Below the pieces are notes generated by a model, which saw nothing but the letters and a program-made list of their open reading frames with translations, was not told the origin of the DNA and made no database searches. 64,000 nt of DNA from Climacium dendroides (Eukaryota; Streptophyta; Bryopsida; Hypnales; Climaciaceae). Below are positions 13,845 to 26,594 of the stretch, piece after piece. The translations under genes and the position numbers were made by a program. The stretch lies in contig OX467083.1 of assembly GCA_950106755.1 (NCBI GenBank), forward strand, positions 35,955,029 through 36,019,028. The letters run 5' to 3'. Numbering within the stretch: the first letter of the stretch is position 1; each line of letters opens with the position of its first letter.

Positions 13845-14572
13845 TTAATGTAGCTAGAAGTCATGTTCACTAAAAGCAACATTTGGATTCCAAAATCAAT
13901 GAAAGTTATTTTTCATTTTTTACTCATTTGGTACTTTTTCAATGCATCCATGCCAAAACCAATGGAACAATATCACTTTAGAGAGGTTATTGGCTTACAA
14001 GAGTTCACTTTATAGAAGTTCTACTACTGTACAATACTATTATGTTGTGAGAAATTGTTATTTGCATATTCCATTTTTCCTAGTGCAATTCCAAACTGAG
14101 CTTATTTCAACTACTGGTAGTTTTTTTTGTAGACCCCTAAAATATTTTCGGATAGAGGAGCATTCATGTTACAATGGCCCATAGTTCATGGGAAATCTTG
14201 AATGCTTATGTGGAAGCTCTTGAATGCAAGGTTTTCTACAGTGAAAGGAACCTCGATTCATGGAAAGCAAACGGTCCCCTGCCTTGAAGTTAGAGAATCA
14301 TTTGTTTTCAACGTGTTTAGGTTGAGCACTTCGGGGTAAGTAAGAATCATTTGCTCCTTCGTCGTCCTGCGAGGAGAAGGAGCTGAAATTAAAAAAAAGC
14401 CGCCCTTGGCCATGACTGCGACATGAGAAAAGGCAAAAGTGAAAGGGGAATGATTCACAGCAGCAGGGCCGTGGTACCACCAGAGCCCAGACTCCCTGCA
14501 GAGCCAAAAGCTGGAGCTACGCGCAACCAAGACCCGAGGCTGGCTGGCTAATAACTGAAGCTTAGCTAGGCT

Positions 14573-14731
14573 TCAGTGGCGGGGCTTCCCGGTCTTGCTG
14601 GCTAGCTGCGTGGCCTGCTCCCTAAGCTGCTTGCTGGGCTGGTGCAGCAGCTTCTTGGGCGTGGGTGTTACGGTACGATCTCGGTTCTGAATAAGGTAGC
14701 CGACCTCTTCCCAATCAACCGCCCATTTTTG
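14573..14731 (-). other. Possible terminal exon of an unidentified gene or remnant
   Basis: On the minus strand a 53-codon frame runs from an acceptor-like site (CTAACTAG just upstream) to a TGA at 14573-14575. The peptide begins QKWAVDWEEVGYLIQN and ends with a basic, glutamine-rich tail. Composition is GC-balanced and protein-like, unlike the surrounding AT-rich frames. There is no ATG and I found no upstream partner exon, so it may be a last exon or a gene fragment. I do not recognise the family. Confidence 0.25.
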
Positions 14732-15431
14732 CTAGTTAGTCTGCAATGTTTCCGATCAGTTGTGGTTTAGGTGACAACCCACGTGGCTAGGTGACAGCTC
14801 ACACAACACAAATGTTTGGGAGGTGTACATTGGAAGCCACAATTATCACCAACATTGAAGTATGGTCAATTTTATAATCAGCCTGTGGTTGGAAATACGG
14901 TGACCTATATAACAAGAATAGGTTGAACGTAATCTTCACGAAAAGAATTCATGGTAATTCTATTTTTGAAAAAAAGATTATAAAAAAATATGAAATCCTT
15001 CTGAAATCTATTTCTATAAATGGGGAAACTTTTCCCTCACGATACCCATACAACTGATATGTTGAATTGCTTAAGTGATTGGAAAGGGGTTTGCTACCTT
15101 ACCTTTGATACAATTGTTGTAGTAGTAACATTCACTAAGGTTGTTAATCCCTTAGTACATGAATCCTTTCTAGGATTTTTACATATTTTTAAATATATAT
15201 TATTTACCTCAATTTCATCATACCAAAACTGAAGTTTTAAAAAATCAAGTATTGGTTTGGATGAATGAGAAGTTTTATGGTCACAAAAGCCCTTGAAAAC
15301 TCTTTGTTCATCCTCTAGATTTGAAATGTTAAGGGGTTAACTAACTCAATTTTTTTTAGACTTGACCTCATACCATTACAATGAGTGCAATTCAAGATGT
15401 TGTAAGGGTACCATTAATGTAGTTCAAGAAC

Positions 15432-15800
15432 TTAGAATATGCTAGTAGCTATCGTAGTAGTTTTAATTACAATTACCATTGTTGCAATTTCATGAATTTC
15501 AATCGGAGGGGGAGAATTGCAATGAGTAAAATTAATTTTTGTAATGCTTGAGGTTCTAAATAAGTACAAGATCATGAAGTTCATTCTTTTTTGTAGTGCT
15601 TGGTTAGATTCTTGAGCTATATGTATAGCAACCAAAATTTCTGCAGTTTGTTCATGTACAAACTTGAGTACCAACATGCGTGAATTAAAAATACTCACTA
15701 ACCATTCAACAATTGGATAGTCTTGTTTGATACTATTGGACATATTAGTTTGGTATGCATTTCCAAAGGCTGAAACTAAGAAGCGTACATTAATGTCCAC
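15432..15800 (-). CDS. Unassigned 122-aa open reading frame
   Basis: An uninterrupted frame begins MDINVRFLVSAFGNAYQTNM and reads like a mixed globular protein for its first ~90 residues, before turning into a repetitive I/T-rich tail. It lies in AT-rich DNA where long frames are uncommon. No known motif, signal peptide or clear membrane span is visible. It could be a transposon remnant or chance; I assign no function. Confidence 0.2.
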   Translation of the reverse strand: MDINVRFLVSAFGNAYQTNMSNSIKQDYPIVEWLVSIFNSRMLVLKFVHEQTAEILVAIHIAQESNQALQKRMNFMILYLFRTSSITKINFTHCNSPPPIEIHEIATMVIVIKTTTIATSIF

Positions 15801-18800
15801 AGAGCATTCCTAATTTGATTAATACCATTGCTTCTTTGTAAGTCCATTATGGAACCAGCAACCTCAAGCTCAATGATAACGTTTGAAAATGATTATCGTT
15901 CCCCGTGCGGTGTCTCCCCAACTCAACCGACGCTCCTCCACGCTGGTCTGGTGGGCAATTTAGAGGTTCCACTGACCTTGTCCGAACGAGCTCGGATCAA
16001 GCGTTGTGTATATATTCTTCAAGGCGCTATGGACGAGTAGCCTCGGGCCAGCTAGCACCGCACTGGACATTCCAGACACTACCCTCCAAAACATACGCCG
16101 TGAGGCTATCTCTCCCACCTCTTGAATGGATTCCCTTCCTTCCGTGCATTCGATTCCATTCCCCCACTGGTACTGGCAGGGGCAGCACTACTGACACTGT
16201 TTTGAAGTCGAGCTAGGAGCTATGATCGCAGTGATCTAGCTCACACTGCTCCAATAGCAGTTTAAATTTCGACTTAGCCACTTAGCCAGGGCCTTACTAG
16301 CTAGGGGTACCAGTCGTCGTACTTCTGCTCGAGAGAATATCTGATCACACCTGCACATGCAGACAATCTCTCTCTCTCCCAGCGTGTCTAAAACTGAACT
16401 CCCATGATCGCTGGTTAGCTGTTCAGTGCAGTGCATGCAGTGCAGTCACTTGTGGTGCGCGCGGTGTTTTCATAAATTTGGGGGAATGATCTTGGGCGGT
16501 CGAGTAGTCGATCTGAAGATAAGCGGCTGCTGCTGCAGTTGTACGTACTATTGATGGTGCAGGGAGGGAAGGGACCGAGAGAGAGAGAGGGAGGGAGTAC
16601 TGAGGTACAAACAGCAGAGAACTAGCACTGGGCTCTGAGGATTTGGTGAAGCCTGCTGTGAGTGTCTCTGCGTTCCTGACCCTGCAGGCCTGGCGTAGGT
16701 GAGTACCAACTGAAAAAGCGTACAAACGAAAAATGGCAAAAAAACCTGCAGCTGGCGGGCTACCACAGCTGCAAGCGCTTGCATCTGGAGGTAGATAGTG
16801 AGTATAATTGCTTAAATCGCTTGCTGTCTGCAAGGCCATGGATGGTTGGTCGTTTAGTTTCCTGTGTGGTTTGTTAAGTTCATTAGTTTGAGTCCCTCTG
16901 GATCTCAGTCTAATAATCATACCGAACGCGTGACTACCGGTATATATATGGCTATGGAGTTTGCGTTAAGCAGCTTGATCATGCATGGACCAAGGGATGC
17001 AAGTTAGGTAACGCCGGGGATGGGACCGAGGGACGGAGTAACTTAAGTGTTGGGCGTCAGTGAGTGACGGGGGGTGGCCTACCATTGCCTGTCCAATTGT
17101 CAGAGACGAGAGCTTCGTCAGGTACATGGTGCGTGCTTGCTGCCCGACTGACTGGGACTCCATGTGATGATGCATCCGCTAGCTATGGAGTCGAGCGAGA
17201 GGGTCGGGGAAGGAGCTTTTAAGACAGTGGGCGTTGCCATTATTTTGAATGGGGAGGGACATGATGGGGGAGACTTCTGTGCATGTGAGGGCTCCACTTC
17301 TGCACTTGCAGCAGCAGCAGGAACAGCAACAGCCAACGTACTCGGCTTGCTCTGCTAGTTGCTGCAGCAGAAGACTGACTAATTAAGTTAGAGTCCGGGG
17401 GATATATCGATCGTCGTCGGCATTGAACATATATTCTCATCGGTGACAGATAACATAGCTAGATCCTTAAATTTTTTAATACTTACTTACTTGCTTTGCT
17501 ACAGCCATGATCCCGTCACGGATTGCATCATGAGTGAAGCCAATCAGTAGGGCCTTGTCTTCAGGAATATCATTTCCGGCCGGCCACCTAGCTCTGCACA
17601 GTCACTAATGAATTCGCTCTTTCCATGGTGGAAGCTTACGAGTTCTAACCACCTCCTCACTGGGGCAAGGGCGGCGGTGGGTCCTGCCCATGTGCAGGCC
17701 CTGTGGGTTGCCGCTCAATGATATGAGGATTGTAGTGGCAAAGCCGGCAGGTGCTCTCTTCGGAAGCTGGCCTACCTAGCTAGCTAGCTCCTCAGTCTCT
17801 TTGGAATGCTGGGAGTAATGGAATGGGGTGATCGTGTTGTTGGTCATGGCGATTGAAGTTTTTTTAGGTTGGAAGAAAGCTCCGTCCGTCAGGGGAGCTA
17901 GGATCCATCACCAACACCGTTACGCTACTCCTACTCCCACTCTCGACCTCCTTGGTTACGCCATAGCTTAGCCTAGTCAGTGTTTCTTTGCCTGCAGGGA
18001 GCTGGGATCGGTTTCAAGGAAGAAGGATTGCAAACGGCCATCTTGATTGGGGAGCGAGGCTGAAACTCGGCGAACAGTGACAGAGTTAGTTTCTGGCCTT
18101 CCAAGCTAAGGTACCTGAATTTTTGCTGGAGAATGAGACTGAGGCGTACGTTTTGTGCATGCTTCGGGGAGTAGGTGCAAAGAGAGTGGTAGAGGGACTG
18201 CCATTTATTGGAAGCTTCAATGACACGACCTTCTGAGAGGGGCAATTTTTGAAACTGAATCAATAGAATGTTTCCCTGGAAAGTTAAACTTAGGGTTCAA
18301 AGATTGGTTTTCAATGCCTCCTGTGAGACCACCCGATTGCTGTATTTTTACAAAGGGAATTTCTGTGAGAAAGAAGACTCGAATCCCCACTCGGCGAAAT
18401 TCGGTTCTGATTCGGCAATGCAACATTCGGGTTGCAGTTTGCCACAATTGTCGCATTTTTTGTTAGCAGGTCGGATCAGGGCTTTAGTTAATGCCTTACC
18501 TAGATTGTTATCAATCGCAAAAATATATACTTTTCTTGTCGTTTCCCCCCCCTCCCTACCCGTCTATTCTCGATTGATCCAAAGTATCCCGCGAGAGCAC
18601 GAATAGTGCAAGTAAGCCGGCAATGCCGCTTGACCTTCTTTTATAAGAATCCAACAATCAAAGAGTGCATCCTTCAAGAGCTTCAGTTTAATTGCACAGT
18701 AGAAGTCCTCAGTCACTGACCGAATATGATCTTCCACGACTTACAGATCAACCGCTAGTAAGGTATCCAGTGTAAGCTTGAGGAAAGGTTGTCTGAACTT

Positions 18801-20532
18801 TTTTGGGGGAAAAGATTAGTCATTTATTTATTGAAGAAAGTCAAGAGTGTCATCTGACTTGCCAAGTCACTGAACGATGCGTGTGAGCTCAGTTGTCTCT
18901 GTCTTGTTTAGACAACCTCACTTTCCACCTTTCAAGCTGAGTAAGCTTTGTCGCGCTTGCTTCTTCAGAGTGAAGCAGGTCTTGGAGAGGCTAGCTTTCG
19001 TCCTTGTCACCCTGTGGGGTCGTGATGAGGTGCCTTTCAGTCTCATTAATTAATGTGTCCTCCACCTCCTGCTGCGCTACAGAGTCACGTATATGCAGGA
19101 GCTTGACTGAGATTTCAAAATTAATCGTTTAATTAGCTCTGTCGTCTCACTGACAACGAGTATAATTGGCTGATTGTACTCGAAACGAGCTAGATGGGAA
19201 ATCAGGATACTGTATCCCTCCGTTCTGGAAAAGATGATGTGTACTAGTGTCAGGGGTAGTGAGTTGCCTTGTGTGTATCCCTTACAATGAATGAGACGTT
19301 CCAATAAACACTTCTGGGACTCACTATAAATCCATTTTTGCTTAACTGGTTGCCCCTACTCTGGACAGTCCGTTCGTTATAAGTTATATACTCCCTCTTT
19401 TGGCTTGAGAGTTCGTATCTGCCTTTACAAAATTAGAGTTCTTACGTCTGAATTTTGATTGTACTTATGTGTAGGAAAACCTGGAGGCTATCACATGGTG
19501 GAGTTACTTCAAACTTCGTGATAAGGATTTGGAGTATCATTGGGCCATTTTGGTGACAACGGGAAAGAATATTCAGATCGTTACCACAATTTGTGGTGAG
19601 TAGATCTAACATTTCACTTGGGGAATCCTATCTAACTAGCTCTGTTTGTACATCATTCTATATCCTGTCTCCTATTTGAACCACCGGCTGGATATGCCAG
19701 GAAAGATACGCTGGAAAGAATCCATGTGTCGTAATGAAAGCAGTACGTGAGGCCTGGGATTTTAGACCAATTGTCTGAGCCAGGCTTTTGCGTGTTTCGT
19801 AGACGAAGACGCTGTACGCAACCGCTTGCATTTCTCAATAAGATCTCTGGCTCATGTGGCCCGCATTGTTATTCAGCACTTACATGTTGTGCTGTTCCTT
19901 ATGTAGGTGCTTGGCTGAGAGAACCTGTGGGTCGAATACTTTGGGGAATTTGCTTGCAAGAATTATGAGAGAGGAGTGGTGGTTTTCTGTAAGTGGCAAT
20001 TTCGTGGGCTACGTCGACAATGTTTTATGGCGCTGTCTCGGCAGCTCCGTTAGATTGAAAGGGGCGTGGATCAAGGGTCAACACCCTTCATTCTTCACTT
20101 TCCTGTAGAAAGTCTAAGAGTTTCATCCTGGATAGAAGCAGGTCCTCATTTTGCCTCACGTCTCGATATCACAGGGCTCACCCCCTTGGAATCTACCTTC
20201 AGGAACTTTGCTGTAAGCTTCAGTCTTAGTTTCGGGCTTAAGATATGGTTTAGAATGGGCTCTTTGTAGGGTGAGAGTGTACAACATTCGCAAGTGAGTC
20301 TGTTTAGTCTCAATTAGGTGTAACACGGTTGCCGGCTCAAGATTTCTCTGACAACTTCCTCGAAGGGGCATTCATGGCCACGAGGCGGCCAGGACGGTTT
20401 TGCTATGCTATGCGTCCTGCTGGCGATCTTCGGTAGAACTGGCAAGGTTTGTAGTGGAGCTTTTCCTTTAGCAGTAGGGATTCGTAGTTAGGATGCATAA
20501 TTCAGGTCAGGGTTAAGCTCCAGATTGCAACC
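15801..20532. other. GC-balanced region upstream of the NPH3-like gene
   Basis: This 4.7-kb stretch is clearly less AT-rich than the flanking repeats and contains many overlapping short frames on both strands. None has a recognisable domain. It has CT/GA microsatellite runs near 16367-16380 and 16576-16592. It may hold the promoter and untranslated leader of the NPH3-like gene, or decayed genes. I could not pick out a TATA box with confidence. Confidence 0.45.
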
Positions 20533-23500
20533 ATGAAGTTCATGAAGTTGGGATCGAAGGTGGACATCTTCAGCATTTGCGACAATTCCACGTAAGTAAT
20601 ACTTCTGAAGCTCAAATATTTAGAGTGGCCTTAGTTATGTTTGAGGTATGGATGGTGGGATGAACTTGCTTTTCGATATCTCGTGTGGTACGATTGCATC
20701 AATATATTTTCAACCTTGACCTGTCCTAATCTTCTGCAAATGGCCTGGCTAAGAAATATCTATTTTAATTTTTTTAGAGAACGATACCAAGGAAGATATC
20801 CAGGGCCTGCTCCTTTCCGCAAGGCAGGACTTGATAGTATCTGGCCGGATATGCCACTTTAGTTCTTGAGGTGATTGAGGTCCATGTCGATGTAACCCTC
20901 AATTTTAGTGGGAATTTGATGTTGGATTTTCTTTGAGGTGCAGTTCGGTGGCTTCAGACCTGCCGAGTGACATAACTTTTAATGTTAATGGTCACAAATT
21001 CCATCTTCACAAGGTACTTTCCTAGTGCATCTCATACAAACCAGTAGTTGAAGTATCATTGCTATCCTGCATTGAAAATGGCTTGAAGTAATACGCTATA
21101 CAGGGACTCAATTAGCATCTTTGATTCGGTAGATTAGGTTTCACGATTATTCTTTGAGGCTAGTAATTAAATGATTCATTGATGATCTGTTTCTGAGACA
21201 TATCTGTTTCATTATCTGACGTTGTGAACGTGTCTCCTGTTGACTCTTGTAAGTTCCCTCTGCTGGCGAAATGGGGCTGCCTCAACAAACTCATTGCAGA
21301 AGCCCAGGAAGCGCAAAGCGAAGAGGTGCTCATCCATGACTTCCCGGGAGGAATCGGCTGTTTCGAGTTGTGTGCCAAGTACTGTTATGGCATCACCATC
21401 ACCTTAAGCCCACACAACGTGGGCGAGGTGAGGTGTGGCGCGGAGTTTCTGCAGATGACAGAAACGATTGAGAAGAGCAATCTCATCTTCAAGCTGGAAG
21501 TCTTTTTGGAATCTTCCATACTTCGGGGATGGAAAGATGCGATCATTTGCCTTCGGACCAGTAAAGTCCACATGCCATGGGCCGAAGATCTCAAGGTTAC
21601 CCTATAACTCATACTGAGCTTACTCGTCCATCTCAGAGCCCTATCCTCCTTATTTATCACCATGGTCTTACGAATGAGAACCACATAACTATGGTTTCGA
21701 AATTTCACTTTTTCAGCACTATCAGATATACCTCTCACAGAATCTTCAAATCTATGCACACGCTTTTGTAACCTCTGCTGTTGTTCTCTCATTTGATGCT
21801 CTAGTCCAGTAGCTATGCCCTCATTCAACTACTCCTGATCTGTTTTATGGGCAAGATCGTTCCTGTACTAGTCATAAAATTTGCATGTAGATTAACATGC
21901 TTATCGTTCAAGCTCTCTATTTAGTTTGTTACAACTGTTCTGGGGTAAATATGTACGAATGTATGTATGTAGGACCTGACGAATTAACTTGTGATTGTAA
22001 TTCCTAATAGATCATCGGCCGATGCATTGAATCCATTGCATCAAAAACCATTGTGGATCCCTCTGAAGTAGACTGGTCTTTCACCTATCCAAGACCACAC
22101 AATGCATCCCGATCCCAGCGAGCTTCAAGCATAGAGCGCGGCAGCCCAGCTGCTTGGAGTAGTCGCCGAATGCTGCTTGTCCCCAGGGACTGGTGGCTGG
22201 AAGACATCAGTGAGCTCGACATTGATCTATATAGAAGAGTGATCCAAGCCATTAAAGCCAAAGGGGCACCCCAAGAACTGGTGGGTGAGTCCATCCGAAT
22301 CTACACGCTCAAGTATTTCCCTAACTTATTGCAAGAGCCTCCATCCTCTCGAGAAAACACACTTATCTCAAGTGTTGAGGATTCCTCATGCAACAAGCTC
22401 ACGGAGATTTCAGCCAAGCACAGGAATGTACTGGAGACCATTGTCAGTCTCCTGCCCTCTGAGAAAGGCTCATGCTCGTGTAGCTTCTTGCTCCGGTTGC
22501 TCAAGGCAGCTCCTTTCCTGGACGCCTCAAATTCCACCAAACTGGAGCTTGCGAGACGTGTGGGATTGCAGTTGGAAGAAGCCTCAGTTCAAGATCTCAT
22601 GATCCCTGCCATGGCGTTCTCAAGTGATACCGAGTGTGATGTGGACTTGATGATTCGCATCCTGGAGCATTACATGGCACAGTTCCAAATTCCACAGCCA
22701 GACGAGCAGAAGACGACTCTCTTGACAGAAATTGCTATGGATACTCACGCTGTGGAGCACAGGATGACGGCGGCTACTCATAATTCTCAACTGAAAGTAG
22801 CGAAGCTTATGGACAGATATTTGGCAGAGGTTGCAAGGGATCCGAACATGCCGCTTGCGAAATTCATCCAGTTGGCGGAGTCTGGCCCTGATTTTGCTCG
22901 CCCTGTCCATGATGGGCTCTATCGCGCTATTGATATGTATCTCAAGGTTTGCACCGTACCCGAGGTCCCCTCTGTGTTAAGACCCTAAACCCTAGACTTG
23001 AGGATTCAATAGACTTTAGGCAATGCTAACTAGCTTTAGTGATACCCTTGTTCGTGAGAAATTGATTAATTCTGATACTAGGGTTGGAATTCGACCTGCA
23101 GGAACATCCACAACTAACGAAGAGCGAGCGGAAGAAAATTTGCAGATTGATGGACTGTAAGAAGTTATCCATGGATGCTTGCATGCACGCTGCCCAAAAT
23201 GATCGCCTCCCACTGCGAGTTGTGGTTCAGGTCAGTTGTATGAAAGAAATGTATTAATGCTTTTCCAGTTGCTGCACATTGCCGTTCGTCCACGATCTTC
23301 GGATCCTCCGAGTTTACATCCTGACTTAACCGTATGCTTTAATTTGGGTAAGCTATTGCCTTCAGCACATTATAAAGAGAATGGAAATTATTTACTGCGC
23401 AGAACTCTTTGGTTACAACCAGAGATTGTAGTAATTCCTATTGTAGCGGCCGGGTGTATGTCAAAGATTAGGTGTCATCAAATCTGGGTGTATGTAATGT

Positions 23501-24242
23501 CACTATTCAATAAACCCTTTAATTTGGGGTAAAAATCTAATTAGCAACCAATATTCGTCTTGGGTATGGCTGACTCACAGAAAATTGATGTCTCACTAAC
23601 GTTGCAGATCTTACTCTCGTAATTCCTATAGGACGTAGCTGCCTGGTGTATGTCATTTACTAGTTGTCATCGAGTCCGAGTGTAATATGTTAACATTCCT
23701 TAATTCGGAGAAGAAATTTAGCAACCAATATGTCGTCGTGGCCATGGCTGACTTCCAGAAATGGCTCCCTACCGTTGCAGGTCTTATTCTTTGAGCAAGT
23801 GCGTACAGCGGTGAACGGTGGCCTCCTTCTCAGTGATTCACATGGGAACCTCCAGCAGCCTGATTACGGGGAGGAAATCAACTTACCCGAAGCCACCAAC
23901 GGCAACAACCACAGCATGCAGCTGAGCTCCACCCGAGACGAAAACTGGGAGAACGTGCACCAAGACTTCACTGCTTTGAAAGGGGACCTTGCCAGCATCA
24001 AAGTTCGGATTGCTGAGGCGGAGCGAGAACGAACTTCCATGCAACAGGATGCCACCAGCAAACACATGAAAGCCAAAAGTGTGTTGTCTGCTTTCAAACC
24101 CGAGAAGCTGTTCAACAAGCTGTTCGCCAGCCGAGGCTTCTCCAGCTCCGAGTCCTCTCGTGACTCCATCAGCCCTGAAGTAGTGCCCACACCTACAGAA
24201 GTGATGACGATGAAGCAGCAGCTTCGGCACACCACTGCCTAG
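20533..24242 (+). CDS. NPH3/RPT2-like BTB-domain protein (665 aa, six exons)
   Basis: Exons: 20533-20591, 20944-21013, 21254-21595, 22011-22946, 23102-23230 and 23781-24242. All introns are GT-AG and the joins keep frame (1998 nt, 665 aa plus stop). Family role: plasma-membrane-associated substrate adaptors for CUL3 ubiquitin ligases acting with phototropins or in PIN/auxin processes. The start MKFMKLGSK is the family signature. The BTB region (~aa 20-120) includes LPSDI, FHLHKFPLL and AAKFCYG-like [13 protein letters not shown] linker with [10 protein letters not shown] leads to the NPH3 domain (~aa 218-520), which carries [26 protein letters not shown] and [14 protein letters not shown] short coiled coil is likely at ~aa 574-602. 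The last five residues are RHTTA, placing Thr663 third from the end with Arg two before it, like the C-terminal 14-3-3 site of NPH3. Length is normal and no break is seen. Which NPH3 subfamily member it is cannot be told by eye. Confidence 0.93.
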
Positions 24243-26550
24243 CTAACGGTGAATTCGATCAGTTAACCTGCACTTTTTAAAAACTTAATTGGTTTAAATG
24301 TGGGGGCAAGTTGACCATGTTATGTGTACATTACTTTGTATATCTAGCTAGCTAGTGCAGTGAGTCTTGCTCTTGAGACTTGCAGAACTTCATAATTTTG
24401 GAGAATAGGGAACCCATGGAGAGCTTGCACCTTATTAAGCTCTCGATCGATCGATCGATCACTACATTTAGAGTATAGCTAGCTAGTCTAGGTGAATAGG
24501 ACAAGCTACCATTTGATCATTCGAATGCTGTACTTTCTCATACTACAGATGAAACTCGGATCCTCATACATCTGAGGATGGGGAACGCTTCCCCATATAC
24601 TTTTTGTCAGATAAAATTGCGACTTGGTTTCTGCCAATTATTCAAGTCTATCATCGCTTACCATTATTAATATCCAGCTTCTGACTAGTTACTATAATTG
24701 GAAATGTAATCATTTGTGCGTGTGCTTTGGAATCAGGTTTTCTGTTGTATTCTCGAAAACGCTCCTCACTGATAATGCCTCGGATATCGACACGATCACT
24801 GACTGACTGTAATGAGACTATTTTATGTATCAGTCCTGGATAAGCTCCTTGGGCCGGCCCTCGTAATCACACGGAGGTTTTCATCTCTGTTGCAGATAAG
24901 ACATGCTCGCTGTTCACAAAAATGGCGACAGAATTATGAGCGGCGTCAGGCTAGCTATGAGAGTAGCATTGGGGCACTATATATCGAGTTGCACACGACC
25001 AACTGCATTGATTCCCTTTGTATGATTCTCGTGCAAGAGGCTCCACCTTGAAACCTTTGCACAGAATCTCATCAGTGTTGGAATTGAAACTTCATTTACT
25101 GAGACGTCGAAGAATCTGGATTTACATGAAACTCCCAGTAATTAACTTCAGCTTTATAATGTCTCCATTCTTCACAACTTACTCATCACGAGGATAATTA
25201 ATTATTCATACCCTAAACCTACCATGCATGTCCTCCCTTGCATTCCCTTGCACATGCACTCCTTTCTGCCTTCTGGTTCAAAGATGTGAAAACCCTGATC
25301 TCTATAATCCAACACCAAGAAAACTTCAAAGCCAATGATAGTTGGACAGGTGTGCAGGAAAATTATTCCAGAATGTCGTTGAGTTTAGACCAGGCCATAC
25401 TGAAGTGGTCTGATTGTCCAAATATAAATGAGAACTCAAGGCGCTTTCTCCAAGGGCCAACCTCACTGCGCTTTCTCCAAGGGCCAACCTCACTGCGCTT
25501 TCTTCATTGTTTGTCCACTATAGTTGCCAAATACAAATGACAACTGAAGACAACCATGTTCCATGCGCGCATTTAAGAGATTGCTTCGAGTCCAAGCAAA
25601 TGAGGACACGAGCCCTTTACAAATTTCCAATATCGTTGCATCGCACCAATCATGGCATGATTACGCCTATCCAGTAGTAATGTATCGTCTGGAATAGCTA
25701 GCCTGCTGCAACTTAATGCAATGGTTTTTAAGTCAACACATGAGCTTGAGAAGCAGACAATTGTAGACGTTGGAACTGGGAATGGCAAGTAAGTCACTGG
25801 AAAATTCCATTTCCAGTGCTTATGGTATTATATGTTACGGAGTAATTTCGTATGTGGAAACAAGACACAGGGCTACCTGGAAACTTTTAACTGGACCTTG
25901 ATTCCCTTGTGGTATGCATATTCAGAGTTTTCACTAGCTTGTGCGCGCGTTCCAGTTGAATTTGTCACCCGAAGTAGAGGCACAATCTCACTGAGGGCAG
26001 CTATCAATTGCTCGGATTTTGGCACCCGCATGGTGCCGCAATTCTGTGACATTTCTGTGAAATTCTTTCTCCCCACACGGGAGAGCTGAAGAGAAACAGG
26101 TGGAGCTTTGTTCAAACGTGGCAATCAAGGGCAGGGTGTAACTCTTACTAGTGCGAACGCCCTGTCGAAGCAACATGTTATTTCAAGAAAAATTAGAAAA
26201 TCAAAAGAAGTGTACCCGTGTTTTGTTTTTCTCGAGAGGTTGTTTGATGTTATTTCAACAGTTGCTGTGCACGAGAATGTGGTTGCCGTTGCGGCGTTGG
26301 GTAGTCGGTACTGTGTCAAGTATGCGACAAGAATTTTCACGCACGACCATGCATGGCGATTCAAATTCCTTGACACGCGCATGGACGGAGTCTGGTTCCG
26401 GAGCATGTGTTTGTAAATTTTATTCATGTATGCAGTATGGACTATGGATGTGTCTGTTAGGGCGGCAAAAAACCGACTGTACACGCCCACTCAGCGACGT
26501 AGCCGCTTTTCTATCACATCGTTCAAGAGGGGGAGTGATCGAATTCAACG
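24243..26550. other. Downstream region of the NPH3-like gene; no gene seen
   Basis: The 3' untranslated region probably covers the first few hundred bases. A (GATC)n run lies near 24444-24460. Several short frames on both strands between 24800 and 26560 are GC-balanced but carry no recognisable domain and no consistent exon chain. Confidence 0.5.
25441..25505. repeat. Tandem repeat, 27-bp unit
   Basis: The unit starting GCGCTTTCTCCAAGGGCC and ending AACCTCACT is present twice in identical form, and a third truncated unit begins at 25495. Because 27 is a multiple of three, the repeat stays in frame in a 100-codon plus-strand frame (25238-25540), but that frame has no other support. Confidence 0.85.
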
Positions 26551-26570
26551 CTAAACCCTAAACCCCTAAA
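26551..26570. repeat. Short interstitial telomere-like motif
   Basis: CTAAACCCTAAACCCCTAAA is about two and a half units of the plant telomere repeat (CCCTAAA), with one extra C. It sits just before the sharp change from balanced to AT-rich DNA at about 26.65 kb. Confidence 0.7.
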
Positions 26571-26594
26571 AAGAAACCAAAAAACCCTGATCCT

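Noticed and set aside
15144..15340. Possible small TTAA element (TTAATCCCTTAG ... AAGGGGTTAA)
   Set aside because: TTAA occurs at both edges, but the inverted ends agree for only about seven bases, which can arise by chance in AT-rich DNA.
18361..18400. tRNA-like 'ctcgaatcccc' box
   Set aside because: No matching acceptor stem or A box was found around it, so it is not a tRNA gene.
19205..19240. Stowaway-like motif (TATCCCTCCGTTCTGGAAAA)
   Set aside because: A single end resembling the grass Stowaway terminus is present, but no inverted partner was found nearby; the 'actccctctttt' at 19389 is in the same orientation.
21385..21828. 147-codon minus-strand frame over NPH3-like exon 3
   Set aside because: It is the antisense shadow of a well-supported exon and extends only into its intron.
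22085..22910. Minus-strand and alternative plus-strand frames over NPH3-like exon 4
   Set aside because: They overlap the conserved NPH3 domain exon in other frames and have no independent support.
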